The translations under genes were made by a program, and so were the position numbers. The notes under the pieces are model-generated. The model searched no databases and was not told the origin of the DNA. It saw only the letters and a list, made by a program, of their open reading frames with translations. DNA of 64,000 nt from JAPPHA01 sp963662815 (GTDB lineage Bacteria; Pseudomonadota; Alphaproteobacteria; Rhodobacterales; Rhodobacteraceae), in contig CAXXWA010000023.1 of the NCBI GenBank assembly GCA_963662815.2, positions 1-64,000 of the forward strand, in the 5' to 3' direction. This document shows, one piece after another, positions 43,649 to 52,571 of the stretch (position 1 is its first letter; the number at the start of each line of letters is the position of its first letter).

Positions 43649-45856
43649 CTAATCCGACATCTCAAGACCGTGTGCAACATTCGCAGGATCCGGATCTTCT
43701 TCGAACTGCATGACGATCCGGTCGAGCTTGTCCTTGCAGAAGGCGAACGGAGCCTCGTAGGCATCGCTGACAGGTACTGCCGCGTCGCGGCCGACATCCA
43801 GGCCCCAAAACGAAATATGGTGCGCAGCAAGTCCCACATCGGCCTGCGCAATGAGATCGTTGCCGGCGAACAGCTGCGCATCGATGCAACGGTCCGGGCC
43901 GATTGTGCATGCAAGCCGGCAGGTTCGGGTTGAGCCGTGCAGCGGTGCCGTCAGGGTGCGTTTCCGGCGTAGTTGAATGTACTCGAAAGTCAGTGCCCCG
44001 TCCTTCACGTAGAGCGTGTAGCCGCCGATCCTGTCGCCGGATGACACCAGCACTCCCTCATGATCCCCGACCGGCCCGTTGAAATGCGCCGTTATCTCCA
44101 TCGATCTTTCGCTCGATACGATCTGGCTGGTCTGCGAGATGTGACCCTGCCCCGGGTGCAGCGTGATTTCTCTTTCGCTCATCAGCCCGTTCGGCTGGCG
44201 GAACACGATGATGTCGACGAGAGTTCGGTCATCCAGAGGCATGACCTCGTTTGCCCCTGCCTCCTTCCACCAGATGTCCTTCAGCTCCTGAAGCTTGTCC
44301 GGGTGCTGCGCCGCCAGATCGTCATGCTCGGAGAAATCGGTTCGCGTGTCATAGAGGTGCCAAACATCCGCCGCATAGTCTTCGCCCTTTTCGTGTTCCG
44401 AAACGGCCTTCCAGCCTTCGTGATAGACGGCTCGACGGCCGAACATCTCCCAGTACTGTACACTGCGAGGTGCTGGGGCGTCCGGGTTGTCAAGGGTCGA
44501 ACGGAAGCTCGCACCGTCAAACTTCGCGCCGTCGCGTTCGCCTGCCAGTTCCAGCAATGTAGGCGCCAGGTCGACCACATGCAGGAACTGGTTTCGAACC
44601 TCTCCTCGGCTTTGCAGTCCATTCGGCCAACTCACTACCAGGGGCGACCGCACGCCGCCCAGTTCGACATGCTGCTTGTAGCGCCTGAACGGCGTGTTGC
44701 CTGCCATGGCCCAACCTTCCGGATAGTGTGCGGGTGCGTACGGACCACCCACCTCATCAAGGCGCTCCGCCATTTCCGATATCGCCTCGGTCATGCCCGA
44801 GTATGGGGCGTTGCAGTCCACGGCACCGTTACGTCCGCCCTCCATCGAGGCTCCGTTGTCGCAGAACACGAGGATGATTGTGTTGTCGTAAAGATCAAGC
44901 CGGCGCAGTTCGGCGACAAGGCGGCCGATCTGTTCGTCTGAATGCTCCAGGAATCCGGCAAAAGCAGCTTGCAGGCGTGCAAACACCCGCTTCTCGTCGC
45001 CACTCAGACTGCTCCACTCCGGAACGCCCGGATTGCGAGGTACCAGCTTGGCGCTTTCCGGGACCAGCCCGAGTTCGATCTGCCGCGCCAGGCGTTCCTG
45101 CCGGGTCCGATCCCAGCCCTTGTCGAAGACCCCCTCGTAGTTGTCGACGTAGCTCCGGTGGACCTGAATGGGCGCGTGTGTGGCACCGAAGCAGAAATGC
45201 ATGAAGAACGGCGCGTCCCGGCGTATGCTCGCATGGTCTCGCAGGTAGCTTATCGCGCGTTCGGACAAATCCTCGGACAGGTGATATCCATCTCGAAGCG
45301 GCGGATCGATCATGTGATTGTCCTGGACAAGCTCCGGCGAATATTGGTCCGTGCAGCCGCCAAGGAAGCCGTAGTAGCGATCGAACCCGCGGTTGACCGG
45401 CCAGTTGAGGTAGGGGCCGGCCGCCGTGATTTCCTGCGTCGGCGTAAGGTGCCACTTGCCGAGCATGTAGGTTCCGTAGCTTTGCTCGCGCAGCATTTCC
45501 GACAGAAGCGGAATGTCCCTGTCGACGGCGCCACGGCCGTTGGGAAAACCGGTATCGGCGTCGGCCAGGCAACGCATGCCAACATTGTGGTGGTTGCGAC
45601 CTGTCAGGTAGCTAGCCCGGGTGGGCGAGCAGAGAGGTGTCACATGGAAGTTGGTGTAGCGTAGTCCGGATGCAGCAAGGGAGTCTATGTGCGGGGTGCT
45701 GATTTCGGAGCCGTAGCAGCCGAAATCGGCCCAGCCGGCATCATCGAAGAGAATGGACAGGATATTGGGCCGGCCACTGCCCTGGCTCGGTGGACGAGGC
45801 CACCAAGGCGTCGAATCCTGAACCGTTTGGCCGATCCTGCCTGCAAACTCGCTCAT
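43649..45856 (-). CDS. Arylsulfatase (sulfatase family)
   Basis: 735 residues of a type I sulfatase. The N-terminal metal-binding pair is Asp38-Asp39 (SILFDDAGWADFGCYG), and the formylglycine site is Cys76 in LCSPTRASYLTGR (C-x-P-x-R). KWHLTP and the HFCFGATHAPIQVH block are further active-site parts. There is no clear signal peptide, so a cytoplasmic enzyme acting on imported sulfate esters is likely. The C-terminal 200 residues form an extra domain common in large bacterial arylsulfatases. It is divergent from a TauABC-like transporter, which suggests joint use. An FGly-generating enzyme is not encoded in the window. Confidence 0.92.
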   Translation of the reverse strand: MSEFAGRIGQTVQDSTPWWPRPPSQGSGRPNILSILFDDAGWADFGCYGSEISTPHIDSLAASGLRYTNFHVTPLCSPTRASYLTGRNHHNVGMRCLADADTGFPNGRGAVDRDIPLLSEMLREQSYGTYMLGKWHLTPTQEITAAGPYLNWPVNRGFDRYYGFLGGCTDQYSPELVQDNHMIDPPLRDGYHLSEDLSERAISYLRDHASIRRDAPFFMHFCFGATHAPIQVHRSYVDNYEGVFDKGWDRTRQERLARQIELGLVPESAKLVPRNPGVPEWSSLSGDEKRVFARLQAAFAGFLEHSDEQIGRLVAELRRLDLYDNTIILVFCDNGASMEGGRNGAVDCNAPYSGMTEAISEMAERLDEVGGPYAPAHYPEGWAMAGNTPFRRYKQHVELGGVRSPLVVSWPNGLQSRGEVRNQFLHVVDLAPTLLELAGERDGAKFDGASFRSTLDNPDAPAPRSVQYWEMFGRRAVYHEGWKAVSEHEKGEDYAADVWHLYDTRTDFSEHDDLAAQHPDKLQELKDIWWKEAGANEVMPLDDRTLVDIIVFRQPNGLMSEREITLHPGQGHISQTSQIVSSERSMEITAHFNGPVGDHEGVLVSSGDRIGGYTLYVKDGALTFEYIQLRRKRTLTAPLHGSTRTCRLACTIGPDRCIDAQLFAGNDLIAQADVGLAAHHISFWGLDVGRDAAVPVSDAYEAPFAFCKDKLDRIVMQFEEDPDPANVAHGLEMSD

Positions 45857-45942
45857 GTCTCCTCCCGGCTTCTGTCATATTGAATCTGCCCTGGAATCGT
45901 AATACAGTTTCGGAACACAAAAAACAGGGGGGGATTAATGTG

Positions 45943-46938
45943 ATGCTCAGACAGTCTCTTACTCGCGGCATCGCCGCAAGCGCAGCGGCTGCGGTCTTCG
46001 TTGCTTCGGCAACAGTTGCAAAATCGGAGCCATTCACCGTGCAGTTGAGCTGGCTTGTTGACGCCGGCAGCACGGGCGAGATCGTTGCCTTGCAAAAGGG
46101 ATATTTTGCCGAACGGGGGCTTGAGGTGGAATTGATGCCAGGCGGCCCGACGGCGAATGCCATACAGGAACTGCTCGGTGGCACGGCCGACATTGCAGTA
46201 GGCTACGCTCCGCAGATCATGTATGCAGCAAACAACAAACTTCCGATCATCTCGTTTGCTGCAACCTTCCAGAAAGCGCCGCTGACGTTTTTCTCCCTGG
46301 GGGAAAAGAACATCACAAGCATCAAGGACTGGAAGGGGATGCGGGTTGGGGCACCACAAAGTGCCGTGCCACAGATCATCGCGATTCTCGACTACAATGG
46401 CCTCAAGTTCGAGGACATTACCTTCGTTCAGGGCACCGTTCCGGCACTCATGCAGGATCAGGTTGACGTGGTTGGAACCTGGCCAACGAACAAGGCGGCC
46501 CTGGCACCGGTTGCTGCGCATCCTGGCGGCTACAACTCTCAATCCATCTGGGACAATGGACTGCAATTCCAATCGAACTATCTGATTGCTGCCAAGGACA
46601 CTCTTGACCGCAAGGCCGATCAGCTCGCCGCATATCTTGAGGCCGTTGATGCCGGATGGTCATATGCAGCCGACAATCCGGGCGAGGCGATAGACATCCT
46701 TGTCGCGTATGCACCGGCACTAAGCGTGGAAAAGGAGCGTTCGGCGCTGGACGTGATGCTTGCAGAGTACATCTACACTGACGAGACTATGGAATTCGGG
46801 TTTGCAAACGTGTCTTCGGAACGCTGGCAGCGGACACTGGACACCTACATCGCCATCGGCGAGATCGACCCCAGCATGACCTCCGCCGACGTGTTCGACA
46901 GCCGCATTCTCGATGCGGTGGAAACGACAAAGCGATGA
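45943..46938 (+). CDS. ABC transporter substrate-binding protein, NMT1/SsuA/TauA-like
   Basis: 331 residues with a signal peptide (MLRQSLTRGIAASAAAAVFV, cleavage near KSEP). The mature start FTVQLSWLVDAGSTGEIVAL, ALQKGYFAERGLEVELMPGG and the GTADIAVGYAPQ block are typical of NMT1/SsuA/TauA binding proteins for sulfonates, sulfate esters, nitrate or pyrimidine precursors. The ATG at 45943 is preferred, since an earlier ATG at 45938 is followed by a stop. GGGGGGG lies upstream. It starts 86 bases from the divergent arylsulfatase. Confidence 0.88.
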   Translation: MLRQSLTRGIAASAAAAVFVASATVAKSEPFTVQLSWLVDAGSTGEIVALQKGYFAERGLEVELMPGGPTANAIQELLGGTADIAVGYAPQIMYAANNKLPIISFAATFQKAPLTFFSLGEKNITSIKDWKGMRVGAPQSAVPQIIAILDYNGLKFEDITFVQGTVPALMQDQVDVVGTWPTNKAALAPVAAHPGGYNSQSIWDNGLQFQSNYLIAAKDTLDRKADQLAAYLEAVDAGWSYAADNPGEAIDILVAYAPALSVEKERSALDVMLAEYIYTDETMEFGFANVSSERWQRTLDTYIAIGEIDPSMTSADVFDSRILDAVETTKR

Positions 46939-46964
46939 CGCCTTGATCTCAATGCCTGCCTGGA

Positions 46965-47756
46965 ATGAAGGCGGGCAAACCTGAATCGATGCCTGTCGCG
47001 ATAGATCTTCGCGAAGTCTCCGTGACATTTGGAACGGGCGACACGGCCATACGTGCAGTCGACAAGGTTTCGCTTTCAGTCCAGGAAGGCGAGTTCGTTT
47101 CGTTGATCGGACATTCCGGCTGCGGCAAGTCCACTTTGCTCCGGGTCATCGCGGATATCATACCGCCGACATCCGGTGAGGCGGAAGTGCTTGGAATGGA
47201 ACCGGGCGACGCAAGGAAACAACGCGCCGTCAGCATGGTTTTTCAGCAATCGGTGCTCATGCCGTGGGACACTGTCCTAGAGAATGTGAGGATGCCGCTT
47301 GAGGTCGGTCCTACGAGACACCAGTCGTCAGGCGCCATGTCTCCCATGGAGGCCCTAAAGCTGGTTGAGCTGGACGGTTTCGAAAACGCCTATCCTGCGC
47401 AGCTGTCGGGAGGCATGCGCCAGCGGGTCGCCATTGCCCGGGCGCTTGTCACCAAGCCGAGAGTGCTTCTGATGGACGAGCCGTTCGGCGCTCTGGACGA
47501 ACTGGTGCGCGACTCCCTCAATGTTGAGTTGCTGCGCATCTGGGGCGAGGCCGGCATGACGATCGTGTTCGTGACTCATTCGCTGCAGGAGGCGGTCTTC
47601 CTGTCACAGCGGGTGGCCGTGATGAGCCGACGGCCAAGCAGGATTGCCGCCGTGACTTCGGTGGCACTTCCGGAGAATCGGGAAATCGCAGTGAAAGACA
47701 CCCCGGAACTCGGGCAGCAAGTGGCACTGCTGCGGTCCATCCTGGATGAGGGATGA
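46965..47756 (+). CDS. ABC transporter ATP-binding protein, SsuB/TauB-like
   Basis: 263 residues. Walker A is GHSGCGKST, the Q-loop VFQQSVLMPW, the signature LSGGMRQR, Walker B VLLMDEPFGALDE and the switch VTHSLQEA. These match the nitrate/sulfonate/taurine class (SsuB/TauB). Two starts are possible, ATG 46965 and ATG 46989 (MPVAIDLREVSVTFG); neither has a strong ribosome-binding site. It lies between binding protein and permease genes, all plus strand. Confidence 0.9.
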   Translation: MKAGKPESMPVAIDLREVSVTFGTGDTAIRAVDKVSLSVQEGEFVSLIGHSGCGKSTLLRVIADIIPPTSGEAEVLGMEPGDARKQRAVSMVFQQSVLMPWDTVLENVRMPLEVGPTRHQSSGAMSPMEALKLVELDGFENAYPAQLSGGMRQRVAIARALVTKPRVLLMDEPFGALDELVRDSLNVELLRIWGEAGMTIVFVTHSLQEAVFLSQRVAVMSRRPSRIAAVTSVALPENREIAVKDTPELGQQVALLRSILDEG

Positions 47757-48594
47757 ATCCGTGAAGGTTGCCTTGTCCTCCAAGCCTGCCGGCACCGCCG
47801 GCATCGGCATGCTGCAGCGAAGTCTCCTTGTCATTGTACGCGGTGCCAGGGGTACGACGATGGCCATGCTCGGCCTGGCAATCATGCTGTTGATCTGGCA
47901 GGGCGTTGTCCGGTTGCTCGATGTGCCGATATACCTGGTTCCAGCACCAACGGATGTTCTGGTCGCACTTTACAATGACCGTGCGCTGCTGGCCCAGAAC
48001 TCCGTGCCGACCCTGACCGAGGCTGCGCTTGGGTTTCTGCTCGGAAACACCGTTGCAGTCCTCGTGGCGATTTCGTTTGTCTACAACCGGACCGTAGAGG
48101 ATCTTTTCTATCCGGTGGCAATCCTAATCAAGACGATCCCGATAATTGCCATCGCGCCCGTGCTGAAGATCATGCTCGGAAACGGCATCGAACCGAAGGT
48201 CCTGATTGCGGCACTGATCTGCTTCTTTCCGACACTCGTCAACGCGGTGCAGGGCTTTCGAGCCGTGAACCCGCAATTGATCGAACTGATGCATGTGCTG
48301 TCAGCGACGAAGACCCAGGTGTTCAGGCGCGTGCGGTTCTACGCCGCGTTGCCTTATGCGTTCGCGGCTCTAAAGGTCTCCGTTACAATGTGCGTCCTAG
48401 GGGCGATCGTCGGGGAGTGGATCGGCGCGAATTCGGGCATCGGCTACCTTATCCTGCAAAGCATGTACGTGTTCGACACTCCGAGGCTGTTTGCAACGAT
48501 CATTGTTGCGTCGTTTATGGCCATTGCCGGATTTGCGCTCGTCGCTTGGCTGGAGGCGCGTGTCATTCACTGGGATCCGGGAGAAAACACCTGA
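47746..48594 (+). CDS. ABC transporter permease, SsuC/TauC-like
   Basis: 282 residues with about six hydrophobic segments; LIWQGVVRLLDVPIYLVPAP near the start is typical of SsuC/TauC. The EAA-type loop lies around LIELMHVLSATKTQVFRRVR, followed by FYAALPYAFAALKVSVT. It overlaps the ATPase gene by 11 bases from ATG 47746. With the two preceding genes it makes a complete importer, probably for a sulfonated or sulfated organic compound given the divergent arylsulfatase. Confidence 0.9.
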   Translation: MRDESVKVALSSKPAGTAGIGMLQRSLLVIVRGARGTTMAMLGLAIMLLIWQGVVRLLDVPIYLVPAPTDVLVALYNDRALLAQNSVPTLTEAALGFLLGNTVAVLVAISFVYNRTVEDLFYPVAILIKTIPIIAIAPVLKIMLGNGIEPKVLIAALICFFPTLVNAVQGFRAVNPQLIELMHVLSATKTQVFRRVRFYAALPYAFAALKVSVTMCVLGAIVGEWIGANSGIGYLILQSMYVFDTPRLFATIIVASFMAIAGFALVAWLEARVIHWDPGENT

Positions 48595-48842
48595 GGAAAG
48601 GATCTCGCGACGGCCGGCAGGCTGCCCATGAACTCAAAACACCTTTTGGGCCAAACGGAACTTCCAGCTGACATCCTCCCGACGGCGTTGCGCAAGCCCC
48701 TGAAAAGGCTGGGCCTTTCTGCGCGGACGCAGGAATTGGCGCGGGATTCATGCTGCCATGCAATTGTACATGTTTCGTGTTGACATGCCATGACAGCCGC
48801 ATGTTCCGGCCTTGAACGTGTTGCCGTGCAAGGACCAGACCC

Positions 48843-49812
48843 GTGGCCCTCAGCATCGACGTCATTCCCAACCGATCCTCGCCGCCTGCCATCCTCCTGC
48901 GCGAAGCATGGCGCAAGGGGAAGCGCATCCGGAGGAGAACCGTCGCCACCCTCTCGAAAATGCCGCCCGCACTCGACGGCGGCGTGACGTTCCCGCCGCT
49001 CGACGCGGCCGTCGCCATCCGCCGGTCACGCCCCCACGGCCACGTGGCGGCGGCGGTCAACGACCGGCAAGGGGACGCCTTCGAGATTCTCGCCGCGCCT
49101 CGCAAGGGCATCGCGCTTCAGGTGCGCGCCCGGCACGACCGCAGCCTCGGCTGCGGCCGGGGGAAGGATGTCCGTCACGGTCTAGCGGCAGTCCGCGCGG
49201 AACTCGGCGCGCGTCCGGAAGGCGCTCCGGCGCGCCTCCCGTCCCGCTCAACGCGATCGAGGCGAGGGAGACGAAGTCTCCGTCCGACGGCAGCCCGCGA
49301 TCCTGTCGCGGCCGCTGACCACGCTTCCGGTCGGGTCGTCCGGCGACGCGGAGAAGGTCGCCGCCCTGTATCGTCCGAGGCAGGGGATCGAGGACTGGCA
49401 CAGAGTCCGGAAGTCGGGCTGCAAGGTCGAGGAAATTGCTCACCGCAAGCGCGAGCGTGTCGAGCGGGCGCTGGAGATCAATGCCGTCATCGCCTGGCGG
49501 ATCACGGCCCTGACGGAACTCGGGTGCACGACCCCCCCCCGGCTTCCCGGCAGGGAAGACCTTCTCCGACGCGGAGCTCGCGATGTCGGCCGAATTCGCG
49601 CGGGAAAGGAGATGCCCGCCGCCGGGCAACCTCGGCAGCGCCTTCGACATGGTCGCAATGACGGCCGGTACGTGAATCGCGGCAACGAGATCATGTGGAA
49701 CGGCCACAGCGCACTGCCGTTCTCCGCGTGGAACGTCGGCTTGAGCCGCCGCCTCGGCGATCAGAGCCGCTTCGGCCAAGTGTTCAAGCGGGAAGCCGCT
49801 TGCGGGCAATAG
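48843..49812 (+). pseudogene. Mosaic transposase remnant (IS1634-like start, IS4-like remainder)
   Basis: The first piece from 48843 (MALSIDVIPNRSSPPAILLR, then RKGKRIRRRTVATLSK) matches the N-terminus of IS1634-type transposases. From about 49090 a different transposase follows in changing frames: RARHDRSLGCGRGKDVR, then the IS4-like block YRPRQGIEDWHRVRKSGCKV followed by EEIAHRKRERVERALEINAV. The tail GRYVNRGNEIMWNGHSALPF ends at a TAG at 49810-49812. No open frame spans the element. The junction suggests an internal deletion or one element landing in another. Confidence 0.65.
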
Positions 49813-49939
49813 GCGGCCCGCACAATCAGCGCACGGCGCATGCGCATAAGTTCCCTTGACAATGCATGCCGCGCGTTTTCACTGGTCCGGTCTGACAGGG
49901 AAAGTTCTGGGGCACCGCAGGGAAGGTTCGGGGGCGGGA

Positions 49940-51046
49940 ATGGCGTCAACACTGAATTACGGCATCATCGGCTGCGGCATGATGGGACGGGAGCACATCC
50001 TGAACATTCGCCTGCTGCCGGACGCGCGGGTCGCCGTCATCTGCGAACCGGACGCCGAAATGCGCCGGCAGGCCGCGGCGCTTGCACCGGAAGCCGCATT
50101 CGCCGACAGCCCGGAATCACTGCTGGCCGAACCCTCGCTCGACGCCGTGGTGATCGCATCGCCGAACTTCACGCACGTCGACCTCCTCGAAACCGTCGCG
50201 AGGACGCGCCCGCTTCCGGTCCTCGTGGAAAAACCGCTCTACACGTCGCACGGCGACAGGCGCCGCCTCGACCGGCTACCGCCCGGTTTCGCGGCGCGCG
50301 TCTGGGTAGCGATGGAGTATCGCTACATGCCGCCGCTCGCGGCGATGCTCGCTGAAGCGGATTCCGTCACCGGCGGCATCCGGATGCTGACCATCCGCGA
50401 ACACCGGTATCCGTTCCTGAGGAAAGTGGGCGACTGGAACCGGTTCAATGCCTATACTGGCGGCACCCTCGTCGAGAAATGCTGCCATTTCTTCGATCTC
50501 ATGCGCCTCGCCATCCGTTCGGACCCGGTTCGCGTCATGGCGTCCGCCGGCCAGGACGTGAACCACCTGGACGAATCCTACGCCGGAAGGACTCCCGATA
50601 TCTGGGACAACGGCTACGTCATCGTCGACTTCGCCAATGGTGCTCGCGCGATGCTCGAACTCTGCATGTTCGCCGAGGGCGGCGACTACCAGGAGGAAGT
50701 CACCGCGGTGGGCGCCAAGGGAAAGATCGAAGCGTTAGTGCCGGCCCCGGCCGCGCACTGCGAGACCGGCGGCGACGGCGTCCCGATTCCGAAGGTGGTC
50801 GCAAGCCCGCGGTCGCCCCGGGGACCGGTCGCGCGGGACGTGCCCGTCGACCCCGTCCTCCTGGAAGCCGGCGACCACAACGGCGGAACCTACTACCAGC
50901 ACCGGCTCTTCCTCGAGTCCGTGCGCAACGGCACGCCTCCAGAGGTCACCCTCGCCGACGGCGCCATGGCCGTCGGAATGGGTCACGCGGCGCAGGAATC
51001 CGCATTGCTTGGCCGCACCGTCATGTTTCGGGAGACGGTCGGCTAG
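49940..51046 (+). CDS. Gfo/Idh/MocA-family oxidoreductase
   Basis: 368 residues from ATG 49940. The N-terminal Rossmann motif is YGIIGCGMMGREHILNI, the EKP motif of the family is Glu97-Lys98-Pro99 in VLVEKPLYTS, and the His-containing block VEKCCHFFDLMR lies around residue 205. Such enzymes are NAD(P)-dependent dehydrogenases of sugars, inositols and related polyols. The gene stands alone between transposase remnants and the hemY end of the housekeeping block. Substrate unknown. Confidence 0.9.
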   Translation: MASTLNYGIIGCGMMGREHILNIRLLPDARVAVICEPDAEMRRQAAALAPEAAFADSPESLLAEPSLDAVVIASPNFTHVDLLETVARTRPLPVLVEKPLYTSHGDRRRLDRLPPGFAARVWVAMEYRYMPPLAAMLAEADSVTGGIRMLTIREHRYPFLRKVGDWNRFNAYTGGTLVEKCCHFFDLMRLAIRSDPVRVMASAGQDVNHLDESYAGRTPDIWDNGYVIVDFANGARAMLELCMFAEGGDYQEEVTAVGAKGKIEALVPAPAAHCETGGDGVPIPKVVASPRSPRGPVARDVPVDPVLLEAGDHNGGTYYQHRLFLESVRNGTPPEVTLADGAMAVGMGHAAQESALLGRTVMFRETVG

Positions 51047-51112
51047 GTCGCCGCCGGCTGCGGATGCTCCGACGATGCCGCGCGGGACGGGAATGCAGCC
51101 CGCCGCCTCAGC

Positions 51113-52555
51113 CTATCCCTGGTCCAGAAGATCTTCCGCGGCAGTCGCGCCCGAATTCGCCGCAGGCGCTCCGCCCTCCGTGAGAACGCCGGCCACGAAC
51201 CCGAGGACAGGGGTCGATTCGCCGTTCTCCCGGCCGTCCGGCGGTGCCTTCCAGCTCAGGGTGTCGAACGCCCCGCAATTGTCGCAGACGGGCGCCCAAG
51301 CTGAATGGATGTGGCTGCAGCTGTCGCACGTCCAGCGCGGGCCGCGAGGCGCGTTGAGCGCGCGGGTCAGCCAGCCGCGCACGACATTCTCGGCGGCGCC
51401 TTCGCCGCGCGCGATCGCCGCCATGATTGTCAGCGACCGAACCGTGGGCTCTTCTTCGGCCATGTTCCCGAGCGCCCGCCGCGCCTCCGGAAAGTCCTCT
51501 GCCGCCATAAGCAGTTCGGCCTTCAGCAACCTGGTTTCGGCGAACGATGGGTTCAGCCGCAGCAGCTGCTGAAACCTCTTAAGCCGGTCGGCGGGAGTTT
51601 CGTCCGGCTCGATTTCCGCGAAGGCCGCAGCCAAGTCGGAATGCGGATTGGACGACCACGCCTTTCGGAGAATGCCCCCGGCGCGCTTCTTGTTCCCTTT
51701 CCCCAACTCGAGTTCGGATGCCAGGACCGCGGCCGGAACGAGCGCCGGAGACAGGCGGTTCGCCTCTGCGGCCGCCCGAGCCCCGCCGACCATGTCATTC
51801 TCTTCGAGACGGCGGCGCGCGTCGGCCAGAACGACGATCGCCTCCCTGCGGCGCGCGACCCCGCTTGTCAGGCCCTTCGCCGACACGCTTGCGCGCAGCG
51901 TCCTGCGCGCGCCCTCCCAGTCGCCCTGTTCAAGCTGCAGCGCGAAAAGGGTGTTGATCGTTTCGACATGTTTCGGGCGAAGCTCCAGGGCCTTCTCCGC
52001 GAGTTTCAGGGCCGTCGCCCTGTCACCCTCCTCGAGTTTCTGCTTCATGAGGCCGCGCACTCCGAGGACGCGGGTCTGGCGGTTGCCCAGCAGCCGCTTG
52101 TAGTACTTTTCCGCCTTGCGCGTTTCGCCGCTGAGCTCGGCCGCCTGGGCGTTTATCAGGTTGGCGACTTCCGGGCGCATGAGCCGGCGCTCCGCGCGCG
52201 CCGCATGGGCCATGGCCTCGCGGCCCTCGCCCACCGCCAGCGACACCATTCCGTCGGCGAGGGCCTCGAATCCGCGACGCTCCCGATTGCGGTCGAAGTA
52301 CCTCGAGATCGCCGTCTCGTCGCCGTTGAAAAACCTGAACACCGCCAGGAGCAGGCCGAGGAAGACGAGCAGGAGCCAGAATCCGGCGAGGAGACAGGCA
52401 GCGCCGAGAAGCGCAACCATCGGTGTGGTGCTGAATTCGACCTTGCCGAGGGAGACCCTGAGTTCGCCTCCGGCTTCCATGACCAGAACCGCCCCGAATG
52501 CGACAAGCATGACGATGGCGAGAAAGACCGTGACCTTGACCATCGACCAGATCAT
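51113..52555 (-). CDS. hemY: HemY-like tetratricopeptide membrane protein
   Basis: 480 residues from ATG 52555, 16 bases after the mitofilin-like stop. Two N-terminal membrane segments (VTVFLAIVMLVAFGAVLVM and LLGAACLLAGFWLLLVFLGL) are followed by helical tetratricopeptide-like repeats. The C-terminus has a zinc-ribbon-like CDSC and CDNC pair (WTCDSCSHIHSAWAPVCDNC). HemY is linked by position to haem synthesis genes, but its biochemical role is not settled. Adjacent to the mitofilin-like gene and hemD, as in Rhodobacterales. Confidence 0.87.
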   Translation of the reverse strand: MIWSMVKVTVFLAIVMLVAFGAVLVMEAGGELRVSLGKVEFSTTPMVALLGAACLLAGFWLLLVFLGLLLAVFRFFNGDETAISRYFDRNRERRGFEALADGMVSLAVGEGREAMAHAARAERRLMRPEVANLINAQAAELSGETRKAEKYYKRLLGNRQTRVLGVRGLMKQKLEEGDRATALKLAEKALELRPKHVETINTLFALQLEQGDWEGARRTLRASVSAKGLTSGVARRREAIVVLADARRRLEENDMVGGARAAAEANRLSPALVPAAVLASELELGKGNKKRAGGILRKAWSSNPHSDLAAAFAEIEPDETPADRLKRFQQLLRLNPSFAETRLLKAELLMAAEDFPEARRALGNMAEEEPTVRSLTIMAAIARGEGAAENVVRGWLTRALNAPRGPRWTCDSCSHIHSAWAPVCDNCGAFDTLSWKAPPDGRENGESTPVLGFVAGVLTEGGAPAANSGATAAEDLLDQG

Positions 52556-52571
52556 GACGACCGGACTCCCG

